NCBI GenBank assembly: GCA_000750105.3
Contig: JPHH03000028.1
Span: 1 to 64,000 of the forward strand
Reading direction: 5' to 3'
DNA from: Tolypocladium sp. Sup5 PDA-1
Lineage: Eukaryota > Ascomycota > Sordariomycetes > Hypocreales > Ophiocordycipitaceae
Length of the DNA stretch: 64,000 bases
The notes beneath the pieces are model-generated. The model worked only from the letters and a program-made list of their open reading frames with translations. It made no database searches and was not told the origin of the DNA. Of the stretch, positions 63,360-64,000 are shown in pieces. Numbering within the stretch: the first letter of the stretch is position 1; every line of letters starts with the position of its first letter. Made by a program: the position numbers and the translations under genes.

Positions 63360-64000
63360 ATGGCAAATGACCAAAAGGACGATGCGCTAAAGACCCTGCG
63401 CATCTTCAACCCGTACCCAGGCATCTATGCATACTACGATGGCCGCACCGGGGGACGCTTCCACTCGGACGAGTCGAACTGGCTCGATGATGGCGCCTTT
63501 ACCCTTGGAGTCTCGACCTACTCGATTGTCAGCGGCAATGAAGCGCTCCTCTACGACGCCCATATCACGCCCGAACATGCCAGCGCCGTTTTGCGCCATG
63601 TTCAAAGCCTGGGCGTCGAAAAGACAACCGTTGTATACAGCCACTCCCACAGCGACCACATTGCCGGTTCACCAGGGCTCGGAAACTCCAGGTTCATTGG
63701 CCATGAAGAAACGGCCAAGTCCATGGAAAAGAATCGGGAGCTCCTGGCAGGAGTAGACCCTCCCATCAAGGCCAGAACACCCACCGAGCTGTACTCGGAC
63801 CAGATGAACCTGAAAGTCGGAGATGTCGAGGTCGAGCTGCGCCACTTCAACATACACACCGCCGACGGGACGGTGCTCTGGATTCCCAGTCGGCGCCTCC
63901 TCTTTGCAGGGGACACGCTCGAGGACACGGCCACCTTCATTGCGAACCCTGACAGCCTGTCGACGCACCAGGAGGAGCTCCGGCGCATGGCGAAATTGCC
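63360..64000 (+). CDS. Metallo-beta-lactamase-fold hydrolase, 5' part only
   Basis: Starts ATG at 63360 and is open to the window edge (213 codons plus two bases). The zinc-binding motif HSHSDH is at residues 95-100 (VVYSHSHSDHIAG), preceded by a beta-sheet with ALLYDAHITPEHA. Further family elements are LKVGDVEVELRHFNIHTADG and LLFAGDTLED, where Asp would bridge the metals. The layout fits small fungal members of this superfamily that hydrolyse lactone, ester or glutathione-thioester-like bonds; the substrate cannot be inferred. No signal peptide. The C-terminal part lies outside. Confidence 0.9.
   Translation, partial: MANDQKDDALKTLRIFNPYPGIYAYYDGRTGGRFHSDESNWLDDGAFTLGVSTYSIVSGNEALLYDAHITPEHASAVLRHVQSLGVEKTTVVYSHSHSDHIAGSPGLGNSRFIGHEETAKSMEKNRELLAGVDPPIKARTPTELYSDQMNLKVGDVEVELRHFNIHTADGTVLWIPSRRLLFAGDTLEDTATFIANPDSLSTHQEELRRMAKL

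Overview
The window comes from a filamentous ascomycete, most likely a sordariomycete of the order Hypocreales. The reasons are short GT-AG introns with CTGAC-type branch points, an intron-bearing nuclear tRNA-Leu(CAG), fungal-only families (Zn2Cys6 regulator, 2EXR, HsbA, fungal macro-like protein, Delta8 sphingolipid desaturase), and LTR retrotransposons carrying the CpA-to-TpA scars of repeat-induced point mutation (RIP). The species cannot be read from the sequence alone.

Left third (1-18.4 kb), a decayed accessory region. A mutated Ty3/gypsy gag runs off the left edge. Two inverted, head-to-head gypsy LTRs (661-1125 and 1943-2375) enclose a reversed 0.8 kb piece of a Ty1/copia element. 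The right-hand LTR abuts a killer-toxin-like GH18 chitinase gene broken by five in-frame stops. After a secreted protein and a 2EXR protein, a LysM-WSC chitin-binding gene is split by a complete 6.1 kb copia element (7194-13332) with a 5-bp target duplication; the two gene halves rejoin in frame across that duplication. A divergent solo LTR follows, then an ankyrin protein with a C-terminal DYW-like deaminase domain interrupted by a single in-frame TAG, then a dynamin fragment without its GTPase domain between two related repeats.

Middle (19-31 kb), the conserved core: a DUF427 protein, the ESCRT-III protein Did2/CHMP1, the Ski2 RNA helicase, the pyruvate dehydrogenase E1 beta subunit, a short hypothetical protein and a macro-domain-like protein. 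These are GC-rich and intact.

Right half (31-64 kb), accessory but mostly intact: a degenerate MYND-finger gene, an ABCC transporter, a GH16 glucanase, a secreted protein, tRNA-Leu, an MFS siderophore-type transporter divergent from a Zn2Cys6 regulator, an FAD monooxygenase, a sphingolipid desaturase, a broken LRR gene, an HsbA-type GPI-anchored wall protein with a long minisatellite, a broken GH88/GH105 gene, a secreted SH3b-CHAP hydrolase and the start of a metallo-beta-lactamase-fold protein. No polyketide, peptide or terpene synthase is visible, so the transporter, regulator and oxygenase are at most a small export or detoxification group.

The most striking overall pattern is the number of genes broken by one or a few stops at likely Gln, Trp or Arg codons, next to strongly mutated transposons. 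The ankyrin-deaminase gene, otherwise open over 535 codons, is the best candidate for an unusual biological story: RIP damage, stop readthrough, or stop removal by A-to-I mRNA editing.
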